This document shows, piece after piece, positions 51,417 to 62,007 of a stretch of DNA of 64,000 nt (positions are counted from its first letter, which is position 1; the number at the start of each line of letters is the position of its first letter). The translations under genes and the position numbers were made by a program. This DNA is from Caulobacteraceae bacterium (GTDB lineage Bacteria; Pseudomonadota; Alphaproteobacteria; Caulobacterales; Aquidulcibacteraceae): positions 1 through 64,000 of the forward strand of contig WRPF01000001.1 in NCBI GenBank assembly GCA_009773335.1. Direction: 5' to 3'. Under the pieces are notes generated by a model that was given only the letters and a program-made list of their open reading frames with translations, was not told the DNA's origin and searched no databases.

Positions 51417-52217
51417 ATGGCGCAGAGCGATCTCATGCGTCAGCTCATCGAAGCTGGCGCGCACTTCGGACACCAGACCCACCGCTGGAACCCCAAGATG
51501 TCCCGGTACATCTTCGGCGAGCGGTCCAACATCCACATCATCGACCTGTCGCAAACGCTTCCGTTGCTCGACGCAGCGCTTGAGAAGGTGCGCTCCACGG
51601 CGGCGGCGGGCGGTCGCATCCTGTTTGTCGGCACCAAGCGCCAGGCATCGGACCTGATTTCGGCCTCCGCGAAGCGCTGTGCCCAGTACTACATGAACCA
51701 GCGCTGGCTCGGCGGTACGCTGACCAACTGGCAGACCGTCTCGAAGTCGATCCAGCGCCTGCGCGAAGTGACTGAGCTTACCTCCCAGGAAGGCCCGACC
51801 GGCCTGACCAAGAAGGAAGTCCTGAATCTGACGCGCGAACGCGAGAAGCTCGACCGTTCGCTCGGCGGCATCGCCGGCATGGGCGGCACGCCGGACCTCA
51901 TGTTTGTGATCGACACCAACAAGGAGGCGATCGCGATCCAGGAGGCGCGCAAGCTCGGCATCCCGATCGTCGCCATCATCGACACCAACTGCGATCCGGA
52001 TCTGGTCGATTTCCCGATCCCCGGCAACGACGACGCCTCGCGCGCCATCCAGATGTACTGCGACATGGTCGCGGACGCCGTTCTGGACGGTCTCGCGCAA
52101 GGTCAGGTCGCTTCGGGCGCTGACGTGGGCGCATCGGCGACCCCGCCGGCAGAGCGCGCGCTGCGCGGTCGCGGCGAGGCGGCGGTCGAGGCGGCTGCGG
52201 ACCCCGCAGGCGTCTGA
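51417..52217 (+). CDS. rpsB: 30S ribosomal protein S2
   Basis: [46 protein letters not shown]. Confidence 0.98.
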   Translation: MAQSDLMRQLIEAGAHFGHQTHRWNPKMSRYIFGERSNIHIIDLSQTLPLLDAALEKVRSTAAAGGRILFVGTKRQASDLISASAKRCAQYYMNQRWLGGTLTNWQTVSKSIQRLREVTELTSQEGPTGLTKKEVLNLTREREKLDRSLGGIAGMGGTPDLMFVIDTNKEAIAIQEARKLGIPIVAIIDTNCDPDLVDFPIPGNDDASRAIQMYCDMVADAVLDGLAQGQVASGADVGASATPPAERALRGRGEAAVEAAADPAGV

Positions 52218-52221
52218 CCGT

Positions 52222-52245
52222 CACACCGTCAGAACGGTGTGTTTT
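52222..52245 (+). terminator. Intrinsic terminator/attenuator between rpsB and tsf
   Basis: CACACCGT-CAGA-ACGGTGTG-TTTT perfect 8-bp stem with short T run. Confidence 0.6.
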
Positions 52246-52277
52246 CAATGAACTAACGAACATCTGAGGGCATAGAC

Positions 52278-53213
52278 ATGGCCGAAATCACAGCTGCGCT
52301 CGTGAAGGAGCTTCGCGAAAAAACCGGCGTCGGCATGATGGATTGCAAGAAGGCGCTCGGCGAAACCAGTGGCGACCTCGAGGCCGCTGTCGACTGGCTG
52401 CGCGCCAAGGGGCTCTCGAAGGCTGCCAAGAAGGCGGATCGTGCGGCGGCTGAGGGGCTCGTCGGCGTCGCCGTGTCCGGCAACAAGGGCGCGATCATCG
52501 AGTTCAACTCGGAAACCGACTTCGTGGCCCGCAACGAAGGGTTCCAGAAGGCGGCGGCGCAGTTCGCCTCGACGGCGCTCGCCGCCAAGGGCGATCACGA
52601 CAAGCTCTTGTCCGCTCCCGGAGCCGGCGGCACCGTGTCCGACCAGATCACGCAGCTGATCTCCACCATCGGGGAGAACATGACGCTGCGCCGGTCGAGC
52701 TATGTTGAAGTATCGGAAGGCGTTGTCGCGCCTTACGTGCACAGTCAGGTGGCTGACGGTCTCGGTCGGATCGGCGTCCTTGTCGCGCTTGAGTCGAAGG
52801 GCAAGACGGACGTCCTGATGGACGTGGCCAAGAAGGTCGCCATGCACGTCGCGGCGACCGGCCCGCTGGCGTTGGCGGATTCCGAAGTGCCAGCCGAAGC
52901 CGTCGCCCGCGAACGGGCGGTCTACGAAGAGCAGGTCAAGGAAGACCCGAAGATGGTCGGCAAGCCGGAAAACGTCCTCAAGGGCGTCGTGGAAGGCCGC
53001 CTTCGCAAGTTCTTTGAAGAGGTCGTGCTGACCAAGCAGAAGTTTGTCATGGCGCCCGACCAGACGGTCGAAGCCTGGGTCAAGGCTGCCGAGAAGGACG
53101 CCGGCGCGCCGATCAAGATCGCCGCGTTCCGGTATTTCCGCCTTGGTGAGGGGGTCGAGAAGCCCAAGGACGATTTTGCCGCAGAAGTCGCTGGCATGAC
53201 CGGAAAATCGTAA
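52278..53213 (+). CDS. tsf: Elongation factor Ts
   Basis: MAEITAALVKELREKTGVGMMDCKKALGE; EFNSETDFVARNEGF. Confidence 0.98.
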   Translation: MAEITAALVKELREKTGVGMMDCKKALGETSGDLEAAVDWLRAKGLSKAAKKADRAAAEGLVGVAVSGNKGAIIEFNSETDFVARNEGFQKAAAQFASTALAAKGDHDKLLSAPGAGGTVSDQITQLISTIGENMTLRRSSYVEVSEGVVAPYVHSQVADGLGRIGVLVALESKGKTDVLMDVAKKVAMHVAATGPLALADSEVPAEAVARERAVYEEQVKEDPKMVGKPENVLKGVVEGRLRKFFEEVVLTKQKFVMAPDQTVEAWVKAAEKDAGAPIKIAAFRYFRLGEGVEKPKDDFAAEVAGMTGKS

Positions 53214-53284
53214 GCCGGAAGCCTTTGCAGAGTTGTCACGGAACGCGGTAACATGCCCGGCGAGATTCATCACAGGCGCCGGGC

Positions 53285-54052
53285 ATGATCGACAGCGACA
53301 CTGACGAGGACGGCGCGGTCGAGCCACGGCCGTCGCCAGAGGGGCCGTACCGCCGCGTCCTGCTGAAGGTGTCCGGCGAAGTCCTGATGGGCGACGGTCA
53401 GTACGGCATTGATGTCGACGTCTGCGACCGGATCGCTGGCGAGATAGGCGACGCGATCGATCAGGGCGTCGAGGTTTGCCTGGTGATCGGCGGCGGAAAC
53501 ATTTTCCGTGGTCTCCAGGGCGCGGCAAAGGGCATGGAACGCGCGCAGGCCGACTACATGGGCATGTTGGCGACTGTCATGAACTCGCTGGCCATGCAGA
53601 ACGCCCTTGAGCGGCAGGGTTACGATACGCGGGTTGTATCTGCGATCCCCATGGTGACCATCTGCGAGCCCTACATCCGGCGGCGCGCCATGCGTCACGT
53701 CGAAAAGGGGCGCGTGGTCATCTTCGCTGCCGGTACGGGCAGCCCGTTCTTCACGACCGATACCGCCGCCGCTTTACGAACCGTCGAGATGGGGTGTGAC
53801 GCCCTGTTCAAGGGGACAAGCGTCGACGGCGTCTATTCGGCCGATCCGAAGAAAGACAAGACGGCCAAGCGGTATGATACCCTTTCCTATCAGCACGTGC
53901 TGGAAAAGAACCTCAAGGTCATGGACGCTGCGGCGGTGAGCTTGATGCGCGAGAACAACATTCCGATCGTCGTCTTCTCGATTCGCGAGAAGGGCGCCTT
54001 CGGCGAAGTGCTCGCCGGTCGCGGCGTCTGCACGACGATCCGTGAAGACTAG
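53285..54052 (+). CDS. pyrH: UMP kinase
   Basis: [63 protein letters not shown]. Confidence 0.98.
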   Translation: MIDSDTDEDGAVEPRPSPEGPYRRVLLKVSGEVLMGDGQYGIDVDVCDRIAGEIGDAIDQGVEVCLVIGGGNIFRGLQGAAKGMERAQADYMGMLATVMNSLAMQNALERQGYDTRVVSAIPMVTICEPYIRRRAMRHVEKGRVVIFAAGTGSPFFTTDTAAALRTVEMGCDALFKGTSVDGVYSADPKKDKTAKRYDTLSYQHVLEKNLKVMDAAAVSLMRENNIPIVVFSIREKGAFGEVLAGRGVCTTIRED

Positions 54053-54078
54053 GCCCGCGAGAAAACAGGACTGGCCCG

Positions 54079-54642
54079 ATGCCGAACACTCCCTTCAATC
54101 TCGATGACATCAAGAAGCGGATGGACGGCGCGCTCGCCGCATTGAAGACCGAATACACCGGCCTGCGCACCGGCCGCGCCAATATTCACCTCCTGGATCC
54201 CATTCATGTTGACGCCTACGGAGCTTCCACGCCGCTGAACCAGGTCGGCGCAGTCTCCGCGCCGGAGCCGCGCATGCTCGCAGTGCAGGTGTGGGACAAG
54301 GGCGTCGTGAACGCCGTCGAAAAGGCGATCCGCAATGCCGGCCTGGGCGTCAATCCGATCGTGGACGGGCAGACGATCCGTGTACCGATTCCGCCGCTTA
54401 ACGAGGAACGGCGACGCGAACTCGCCAAGCTGGCCGGCAAATATGCCGAGGCTGCCCGGGTGGCGGTGCGCAATGTCCGACGCGACGGGATGGAGCACCT
54501 GAAGAGGCTCGAAAAAGACGGCGACATCAGCCAGGACCAGCACAAGAAGTTTTCCGAGCAGGTTCAGCAGGCGACCGATCAGTTCGTGAAGAGCGTTGAC
54601 CAGACGCTGGCATCCAAGGAAGAGGAGATCATGCAGGTGTGA
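54079..54642 (+). CDS. frr: Ribosome recycling factor
   Basis: [61 protein letters not shown]. Confidence 0.98.
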   Translation: MPNTPFNLDDIKKRMDGALAALKTEYTGLRTGRANIHLLDPIHVDAYGASTPLNQVGAVSAPEPRMLAVQVWDKGVVNAVEKAIRNAGLGVNPIVDGQTIRVPIPPLNEERRRELAKLAGKYAEAARVAVRNVRRDGMEHLKRLEKDGDISQDQHKKFSEQVQQATDQFVKSVDQTLASKEEEIMQV

Positions 54643-54658
54643 TCCTGCATGGCCGCTG

Positions 54659-55390
54659 ATGCCGGAACCTCAAGATATTGGCGCTGCGCCGCGACACGTC
54701 GCCATCATCATGGACGGCAATGGTCGTTGGGCGAAGGCGCGCGGCAAGCCACGTACCTTCGGACACAGTGCTGGGGTAGAGGCGCTGCGCCGGACCGTCG
54801 AAGCAGCGGGCGACATCAAACTTCCCTACCTGACGGTCTTCGGCTTCTCGACGGAAAACTGGGGCCGACCGAAGGAAGAAGTGGCGGCGCTTCTTGAGCT
54901 CCTTAGGCTATATGTCGGGAGAGATCTTCATCGGCTTGTGCGCGATGGCGTCAAGGTGCGCGTGATCGGGGAACGCGAGGGTCTGGAGCCCGACATACGC
55001 GCGATCATCGAGCGCGCGGAGGATCAGACGGCCGCGAATGCGACCCTCAACCTGACGATTGCTTTCAACTATGGCGCACAGGACGAGATCGTGCGTGCTG
55101 TCCGCCGGATTGCGGATGACATCGCTGCGGGACGTCTAACGCCTGACGACGTCTGTGCTGACACGTTCGCGCAGCGGCTCGACACTGCGTGCCTGCCACC
55201 GCTCGACCTCTTGATACGCACGAGCGGCGAACGGAGGCTTTCCAATTTCATGCTCTGGCAAGCCGCGTATGCTGAACTTGTGTTTCTGGAAGACCTCTGG
55301 CCCGATTTTGGACGCGAGCCCCTCGAACGCGCCATCAATGAGTTTCGGCGCCGCGATCGACGATATGGCGGCGTCGGGCGTGACGAATAG
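54659..55390 (+). CDS. uppS: Polyprenyl diphosphate synthase (undecaprenyl-PP synthase)
   Basis: HVAIIMDGNGRWAKARGKPRTFGHSAGVEALRR, TVFGFSTENWGRPKEEV, LDLLIRTSGERRLSNFMLWQAAYAELVF. Confidence 0.97.
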   Translation: MPEPQDIGAAPRHVAIIMDGNGRWAKARGKPRTFGHSAGVEALRRTVEAAGDIKLPYLTVFGFSTENWGRPKEEVAALLELLRLYVGRDLHRLVRDGVKVRVIGEREGLEPDIRAIIERAEDQTAANATLNLTIAFNYGAQDEIVRAVRRIADDIAAGRLTPDDVCADTFAQRLDTACLPPLDLLIRTSGERRLSNFMLWQAAYAELVFLEDLWPDFGREPLERAINEFRRRDRRYGGVGRDE

Positions 55391-56234
55391 CGAAGATCGT
55401 CCGGAACCATCGCGGTTGCCATCTAGACTCGATGATCTTGGTCCGCGGATTGCGTCGTCGATCGTGCTCATCGTGTTGGGGCTTACAGTGGCTGTCCATG
55501 GGGGACCGTGGATCGCCGGGGCTACCGGAGGCGCGGCGGTGGTCATGAGTTACGAGTGGGCGCGCATGAGTGAGCCGCGCGCGCTGGCGTCGGCCTTCGT
55601 CTTCTGCGTCATTGGCGCGCTTGGGGCGGTGATGGCGGCGAGCTGGGGTTACTACGCGCACGCATTCGTCTGGATGGCCGCGTGCGGCGCGGGGTCTGCG
55701 CTGCGCCGCCGCTCGTTCAGCGGCGTAATCGAGACGGCGGGCGGCATCGTCTACGTCGGCGCGCCTTGCGTCCTGTTCCTGGCTCTGCGGGCGCATGACC
55801 CGGGGGGGCTCACGATCATTCTCGGGTTGTTCTCGATCATTTGGACCGCGGACGCGGCGGCGTACTTCGGCGGCAAGTTGATTGGCGGGCCGAAACTTGT
55901 GCCGCAGCTTTCGCCGGCCAAGACCTGGTCCGGATTTGCCTCCGGCGCCGCAGCCGGAATGGCGGCGGCGGCAGTCTTCGGCGCCGCAGTCGGCGGCGCG
56001 CTCGCGCCGTGGTGCTTCGTCGGCTTCATTCTCGCGCTTGTAGGATTGCTCGGAGATCTCTTTGAAAGTCTCCTCAAACGCCGGTTCGGCGTAAAAGACG
56101 CCAGCCGCATCATCCCGGGTCACGGCGGGGTTCTGGACCGGATCGACGGTCTGATGGCGGCGACGGTCGTCACCGCGACTGTGCTTACCCTGTCGCCCGA
56201 CACCCTGCCGGCACTGCTCGGAGGCGTCGGTTGA
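55338..56234 (+). CDS. cdsA: Phosphatidate cytidylyltransferase
   Basis: Hydrophobic; C-term LVGLLGDLFESLLKRRFGVKDASRIIPGHGGVLDRIDGLM. Confidence 0.95.
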   Translation: MSFGAAIDDMAASGVTNSEDRPEPSRLPSRLDDLGPRIASSIVLIVLGLTVAVHGGPWIAGATGGAAVVMSYEWARMSEPRALASAFVFCVIGALGAVMAASWGYYAHAFVWMAACGAGSALRRRSFSGVIETAGGIVYVGAPCVLFLALRAHDPGGLTIILGLFSIIWTADAAAYFGGKLIGGPKLVPQLSPAKTWSGFASGAAAGMAAAAVFGAAVGGALAPWCFVGFILALVGLLGDLFESLLKRRFGVKDASRIIPGHGGVLDRIDGLMAATVVTATVLTLSPDTLPALLGGVG

Positions 56235-57421
56235 TGCTGAAGCGACGGATCACTGTGCTCGGAGCGACAGGCTCTATCGGCGCCAGCACAGCTGCGGTGG
56301 TGGAAGAACTCCTCGCGTCAGGTGCGGCCGAGATTGAGGTGGAGGCGCTCACGGGCGGCCGGAATGTTCGGGCCCTCGCCAGCATCACGCGGCGGTTGCG
56401 GCCCAAGTTCGTCGCGGTATCAGAAGAGAGTCTTGCTGGGGAGCTCCGGACGCTGCTTGAGGGCGTGTCCGTGGAAATCGGGGCCGGGCCGGCCGCGCTC
56501 GTGGAGGCCGCCTCGCGACCCGCCGACTGGGTGATGTCCGCCATCACCGGGGCGGCGGCGCTTGAGCCGACCCGGGCGGCGATAGATCGCGGCGCGTCGG
56601 TGGCGCTCGCCAACAAGGAGTGCCTTGTCTGTGCGGGAGCACTGTTGCTTGAGGCCGCCCGCGCCAGCGGAGCAAAGCTGCTGCCGGTGGATTCCGAGCA
56701 CAATGCGATCTTCCAGGTTCTCGGTCACCCAGATCGGGTCGAGAAGATGACGCTCACCGCCTCGGGTGGTCCGTTCCGGAAATGGTCGCGGGAACGAATG
56801 GCGTCGGCGACGCCCGACGAAGCCTGCCTGCATCCGAACTGGTCGATGGGACGCAAGATTTCCGTCGACAGCGCGACACTGATGAACAAGGGGTTGGAAC
56901 TGATCGAAGCGTCGCTTCTATTCTCGATATCTGAGGAAAGGGTCGACGTCGTGATCCACCCTCAGTCCATCATTCACAGCATGGTGTCCTACTGCGACGG
57001 GTCTGTACTGGCGCAGTTGGGTGCGCCTGACATGCGAGTGCCCATCTCCTACGCTCTGGCATGGCCGGATCGGGCGCCAGTATCAGCCCAGCGTCTCGAT
57101 CTCGCGGCGCTGGGAGAGCTGACCTTCGAAAGCCCGGACCTGGACAGGTTTCCCGCGTTGAGGCTTGCCCGCGAGGCGTTGCGCGCCGGAGGGGCCGCGC
57201 CAGCGATTCTCAACGCCGCCAATGAAACCGCCGTAGAGAGCTTTCTGGCTGGCCGGATCGGCTTTCTGGGGATCGCAGGGGTGGTCGACGAGGTTTTGCA
57301 GTCCTGGGAGGGGTCCGGGCTTGGCGCCATCGCAAAATCGCCGTCATCGTTCGATGAGGTACGGTCTATCGACGCTGCGGCCCGAATCGCGGCGCGTGAG
57401 GCTGTCGGGCGTAGCCGGTAG
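56234..57421 (+). CDS. dxr: 1-deoxy-D-xylulose-5-phosphate reductoisomerase
   Basis: ITVLGATGSIGASTAAVV, LANKECLVCAGALL, LLPVDSEHNAIFQVL, HPNWSMGRKISVDSATLMNKGLELIEA. Confidence 0.97.
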   Translation: MLKRRITVLGATGSIGASTAAVVEELLASGAAEIEVEALTGGRNVRALASITRRLRPKFVAVSEESLAGELRTLLEGVSVEIGAGPAALVEAASRPADWVMSAITGAAALEPTRAAIDRGASVALANKECLVCAGALLLEAARASGAKLLPVDSEHNAIFQVLGHPDRVEKMTLTASGGPFRKWSRERMASATPDEACLHPNWSMGRKISVDSATLMNKGLELIEASLLFSISEERVDVVIHPQSIIHSMVSYCDGSVLAQLGAPDMRVPISYALAWPDRAPVSAQRLDLAALGELTFESPDLDRFPALRLAREALRAGGAAPAILNAANETAVESFLAGRIGFLGIAGVVDEVLQSWEGSGLGAIAKSPSSFDEVRSIDAAARIAAREAVGRSR

Positions 57422-57470
57422 GCCGGAAGCAACCTGACCCCTGACAAGGGGACAAAGATCAGGGTGGCGC

Positions 57471-58700
57471 ATGGAGGATTTGATGGTCGAGGGAATGATG
57501 GGGTTGCTGATTGCGGCGCTGGCCTCTGTCAGCGTCCTCAGCCTTGTCGTTGTCGTCCATGAATTCGGTCACTTCATCGTGGCGCGCCGATGCGGGGTCG
57601 CTGTGAAGAGCTTTTCGCTCGGCTGGGGATCTCCCCTCATTTCACGCACAGACAGACACGGAACGGTGTGGAAGGTGTCGCAGATCCCGATCGGCGGATT
57701 TGTTTCGTTCCTCGACGACGCCGATCCGACCAGCAGTCGGCCGGCTCCGGAAAATCTGCGCGATCTTGATCCTCAGGAAGCGCGCCGCCGGGGCTATCTC
57801 CGGGCGCAATCCGTTGGCGTACGGGCGATGATCTCTGCGGCGGGACCGTTGGTCAATTTCCTCTTCGCGCTGGTTGCGTTCGCCTTGCTGGCGATGATCG
57901 TCGGAAAGGACGTCACCGACACCGCATCGCTCTCCCCGCGCATCGACGTCGTGCGCGCTGACGGCCCCGCGGAGGTCGCGGGCCTGGCTGCTGGCGATGT
58001 TGTCGTTGCGATCGATGGAGTCGCAGTCGGGTCGTTCGGCTCGATGCAGAAAGCTGTTCAGTCCAGTCCCGGCAAGACGTTGACGCTTGAAGTGCGGCGG
58101 GAAGGCGAACACCTCGACTTCCCCGTTTCCATTGGACGCCAGAAACTCGTTGGGGCGACGGGCATCGAAAGCGAAATCGGGCTGCTGGGCGTCGAGCGCC
58201 GCACTGCGCGAGAGGAAATCCAGATCAAGCGACTCAATCCGCTTGAGGCTCTGGGCGAGGGCGCGGGCAGGGTATGGGGAATGATCGCCCAGACGGGACA
58301 GTATCTCGGGAACCTGTTCACCGGCCGCGCTTCGTCGGAACATATCATGGGGCCGCTGGGAATTTTTGACGTTTCCGGCAAGGTCGCCAACGGTGCTCTC
58401 GCCGAGAAGGCGCCGCTGGCCACAGTGATGGGGAACCTCGCGCTTTCGCTGCTGAACTGGGCCGCCGCACTCTCAGTGGCGGTGGGATTCGCCAATCTGC
58501 TGCCCATTCCGGCGCTGGATGGCGGGCAACTGGTTCTGAACGGGATCGAGGCGATCCGCCGGAAACCTCTCAGCGCCAGGGCGCAGGAGATCGGCTTTCA
58601 GGCGAGCTTCGCAATGATCGTGTCGCTTTTCCTGTTTGCCACCTGGAACGACCTCCAACGGTTCAAGCTCCTTGAGTTCGTCGGAAGAATACTGTCTTAA
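57471..58700 (+). CDS. rseP: RIP metalloprotease RseP (site-2 protease)
   Basis: VVVHEFGHFIVARRCGVAVKSFSLGWG (HExxH), PDZ region, NLLPIPALDGGQLVLNGIEAI. Confidence 0.95.
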   Translation: MEDLMVEGMMGLLIAALASVSVLSLVVVVHEFGHFIVARRCGVAVKSFSLGWGSPLISRTDRHGTVWKVSQIPIGGFVSFLDDADPTSSRPAPENLRDLDPQEARRRGYLRAQSVGVRAMISAAGPLVNFLFALVAFALLAMIVGKDVTDTASLSPRIDVVRADGPAEVAGLAAGDVVVAIDGVAVGSFGSMQKAVQSSPGKTLTLEVRREGEHLDFPVSIGRQKLVGATGIESEIGLLGVERRTAREEIQIKRLNPLEALGEGAGRVWGMIAQTGQYLGNLFTGRASSEHIMGPLGIFDVSGKVANGALAEKAPLATVMGNLALSLLNWAAALSVAVGFANLLPIPALDGGQLVLNGIEAIRRKPLSARAQEIGFQASFAMIVSLFLFATWNDLQRFKLLEFVGRILS

Positions 58701-58740
58701 AACCCGGCGCAGGGGAGCGCCGAACGGATCGAGGGTCTGC

Positions 58741-61314
58741 ATGAAGCGCACGTTGCGTGATGTAATGGTCGGCGCCATGACCGGTGTCGCTGCGGTTGGC
58801 GCCGGCGTGCTGCTCCCGCAGCCTGCCTTGGGGCAGGAAGCGCCGCGCCCGCAAGCGCAGCCAGCTACGCCGCCATCGCCGGCTGGCCCACCCGTCGCGC
58901 CAGCGGCAGGCCAGGCGCCGGCGCAAGCGCCGCAGTTGGCCATTCGACGGATCGTCGTGGAGGGCAACCAGCGCGTCGAAGCGAGCACGGTCCAGTCCTA
59001 CCTCCTGTTGCGCCCGGGCGACATTGTAGAGCCTGAGCGTGTCGACCTTTCCCTCAAGACTCTATTTGCGACGGGCCTGTTCGCCGACGTCCAGATCGGT
59101 CAGCGCGACGCCGACCTCGTAGTGCGGGTCGTTGAAAACCCCATCGTTAACCGGGTCATCTTCGAGGGGCTCAACGCCCTCAAGGAAGAGGACGTTGAGA
59201 AAGAAATTCAGGCCAAGCCGCGTTCGGTTTTTACGCCTGCGCGCGCGCAATCGGATGTCCAGCGCATCATCGAGCAGTACCGCCGTTCCGGACGCTTCGC
59301 CGCGACCGTAACCCCGCAGGTGCGCGAACTCGAGCAGAACCGCGTAGATCTGATTTTCGAGATCGACGAAGGTCCTGTGACGGGCGTGCGCAACGTCAAC
59401 TTCATCGGCAACCACGCCTTTTCGGATCGAGATCTGAAGGAAGCGGTTCTCACGGAAGAGTCGCACTGGTGGAAGTTCTTTTCCAAGAACGACAACTACG
59501 ATCCAGACCGGCTGGAATATGACCGGGAGCTTCTGCGCCAGTACTATACCAACAGGGGTTACGCGGATTTCCGCATCGTTTCCGCGACGGCGGAGCTGAC
59601 ACCGGACCAGAAGGACTTCTTTATCACTTTCACGATCGATGAAGGTGAGAAGTACGAATTCGGCGAGGTGAAGGTCGAAACCGAACTGGACAAAGTCCCC
59701 TCGGAGCTCCTGCGGGCGGTGGTGCCGATCCGATCGGGCCAGATGTTCGAAGGCGAACTCATCGAAAAGTCGATCGATGCGATGACCTTCACAGCCGGAA
59801 CGGGTGGCTATGCGAACGTCGACATCCGCCCGCGGATCGACCGCAACCGGGAAACGCGCAAGGTCGACGTGACGTTCGAGGTCAACGAAGGTCCGCGTGT
59901 CTTCGTGGAACGGATCAATATTGTCGGCAACACCCGCACACTTGACCAGGTTATTCGTCGTGAGCTTCGTGTGTCGGAAGGGGATGCGTTCAACCGCGTG
60001 CTCCTTGACCGCTCCCGTTCGCGCATCCGGTCGCTGGGCTTCTTCAAGAATGTCGAGATCGCCGAAAGCGAAGGCTCACAGCCAGACCGGGCCGTTGTGG
60101 ACGTCAAGGTTGAAGAAGACACGACCGGCGAACTGGCATTTGCGGCCGGCTTCTCCTCGACGGACAACTTCCTGTTCGACGTTTCAGTAAGCGAGCGGAA
60201 TCTTCGCGGCCGTGGCCAGTTCCTGCGTCTGCGCGCGTCCACGAGTTCGCGCCGCCAGCAGGTGGATATCCGGTTCACCGAGCCGCGGTTCCTCGGGCGC
60301 GACCTCGCTGCGGGGTTTGATCTCTACACGCTGCGAACCGACTACCTCGATGAATCTTCCTTCGAGAACCAGTCGACCGGCGCCGGCCTGCGGGCGAGCT
60401 TTCCGGTCACAGACTCGACCGGTATCGGTCTGACCTACACTTTCCGGCAGGATGACACCCAGATCGCGGATTCGCTCATCGACCTGAATACCGATGGCGA
60501 CAATAACATCACAACGACGCCGACGGACCTCGTTGACCAGTGTGACATCAGAAACCTGTCCCGCCCCTTGTTGTGCGAACAGGAGGGGACGTTCCTTACG
60601 TCGGTCTTCGGTTACACGTTCAACTGGGACAAGCGAAACGATCCGGTGGATCCGACACGCGGCTTCGACATGTCGCTGCGCCAGGATCTCGCCGGCCTCG
60701 GCGGCGATGTGAAGTATCTGCGCACCGAAATCGAGGCGACCACCTACTACGGCATTTTCCGGGATGTGGTCGCGAGCTTCTCATTGAGCGGCGGGTATAT
60801 TCTCGGCTGGGGCGACGATACGGTCCGTATCAACGATCGGTTCTTCAAGGGCGGATCGAGTTTCCGTGGGTTCGACGTGGCCGGCATCGGTCCGCGTCAG
60901 ATCATCGTGGTTGAGGACTCGACCACGCCTAACAACCCGCAGGTCATCGAAGGCGACAGCATCGGCGGCAATGCCTATTACATCGGTACACTGCAGATGA
61001 CGTTCCCGACGGGCCTTCCGAAGGAATACGGGATTTCCGGCGCATTGTTCGCAGAATTTGGCGGCCTGGGTATTCTCGACGAGCAAGACCGGCGCAAGCA
61101 GGTCAGCGAGATCCTTGATACGAGCAACCTGCCGAACTTCACGCGCGTCACGTCCTATGTTGACGATGCGTTGAGCCTGCGCGCTTCGGTCGGTGTGAGT
61201 GTCTTCTGGGATAGCCCCTTCGGCCCGGTCCAGTTCGACTTCGCACACCCTCTCGCGGAAGAAGAGTACGACAAGACGCAAGAGTTCCGCTTCTCCACGC
61301 GCACAAGATTCTAG
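58741..61314 (+). CDS. bamA: Outer membrane protein assembly factor BamA
   Basis: POTRA repeats (IRRIVVEGNQRVEASTVQSYL); C-terminal barrel ending QEFRFSTRTRF; FFKGGSSFRGFDVAGIGPRQ. Confidence 0.96.
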   Translation: MKRTLRDVMVGAMTGVAAVGAGVLLPQPALGQEAPRPQAQPATPPSPAGPPVAPAAGQAPAQAPQLAIRRIVVEGNQRVEASTVQSYLLLRPGDIVEPERVDLSLKTLFATGLFADVQIGQRDADLVVRVVENPIVNRVIFEGLNALKEEDVEKEIQAKPRSVFTPARAQSDVQRIIEQYRRSGRFAATVTPQVRELEQNRVDLIFEIDEGPVTGVRNVNFIGNHAFSDRDLKEAVLTEESHWWKFFSKNDNYDPDRLEYDRELLRQYYTNRGYADFRIVSATAELTPDQKDFFITFTIDEGEKYEFGEVKVETELDKVPSELLRAVVPIRSGQMFEGELIEKSIDAMTFTAGTGGYANVDIRPRIDRNRETRKVDVTFEVNEGPRVFVERINIVGNTRTLDQVIRRELRVSEGDAFNRVLLDRSRSRIRSLGFFKNVEIAESEGSQPDRAVVDVKVEEDTTGELAFAAGFSSTDNFLFDVSVSERNLRGRGQFLRLRASTSSRRQQVDIRFTEPRFLGRDLAAGFDLYTLRTDYLDESSFENQSTGAGLRASFPVTDSTGIGLTYTFRQDDTQIADSLIDLNTDGDNNITTTPTDLVDQCDIRNLSRPLLCEQEGTFLTSVFGYTFNWDKRNDPVDPTRGFDMSLRQDLAGLGGDVKYLRTEIEATTYYGIFRDVVASFSLSGGYILGWGDDTVRINDRFFKGGSSFRGFDVAGIGPRQIIVVEDSTTPNNPQVIEGDSIGGNAYYIGTLQMTFPTGLPKEYGISGALFAEFGGLGILDEQDRRKQVSEILDTSNLPNFTRVTSYVDDALSLRASVGVSVFWDSPFGPVQFDFAHPLAEEEYDKTQEFRFSTRTRF

Positions 61315-61326
61315 AGGAAAACGTCA

Positions 61327-61989
61327 ATGCGGATGAAATCAGTACTTGTCGCCGCTGCGGCGCTGACCGTGGGAGCGCTTGGCGCACTCAGCGTTGGCGC
61401 GGCGATCGCACAGACCGGGCAGGCGGCGGTACAATCTCCCGTCATCGTCATGGATCTTGAGCGTCTTCGCTCGCAATCGACGGCGTGGCCGGACATGCAG
61501 CAAAAGCTCAAGACGCTGGTTGACCAGAAGGCGAATGAGTTCCGCACGCAGAATCAGGCAGCGGCGACACAACTGGAGACTGAAGGTCGCGCTCTGGCGC
61601 CTCTGCTTCAGGGGCAAAATCCGCAGCAGATCGCCGCCAATCCAGCGCTCAAGACTCGCGTTGAGCAACAAATTCGCCGTGAGAACGACCTAAAGCAGAA
61701 ACAGCAGATCTTTGAGTACTCCGTGCAGGCCACCCAGCAGCGGGCGGATGCAACCCTCATGCAGGCGCTTGATCCGATCGTCGATCAGATCATGACCCAG
61801 CGCGGCGCGGTCATTGTTGTAGATCGCTCTCAGATCGCGAAAGCACGTTCGACGGTCGATATCACGCAAGATGCCGTCACCCGCTTCAACGCTGCTACGC
61901 CGCGCGCGCCGCAGCCCACCTGGGTGCCGGTCACTGTTGGCCCGGCGCCTGAGGCGGCAGGGCAACCCAAAGCCGCGCCGAAGAAGTGA
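61327..61989 (+). CDS. OmpH/Skp-family periplasmic chaperone
   Basis: Signal peptide; coiled-coil region; QRGAVIVVDRSQIAKARSTVDITQDAVTRFN. Confidence 0.9.
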   Translation: MRMKSVLVAAAALTVGALGALSVGAAIAQTGQAAVQSPVIVMDLERLRSQSTAWPDMQQKLKTLVDQKANEFRTQNQAAATQLETEGRALAPLLQGQNPQQIAANPALKTRVEQQIRRENDLKQKQQIFEYSVQATQQRADATLMQALDPIVDQIMTQRGAVIVVDRSQIAKARSTVDITQDAVTRFNAATPRAPQPTWVPVTVGPAPEAAGQPKAAPKK

Positions 61990-62007
61990 CGCAGGAAGGC
62001 GCGGCGC

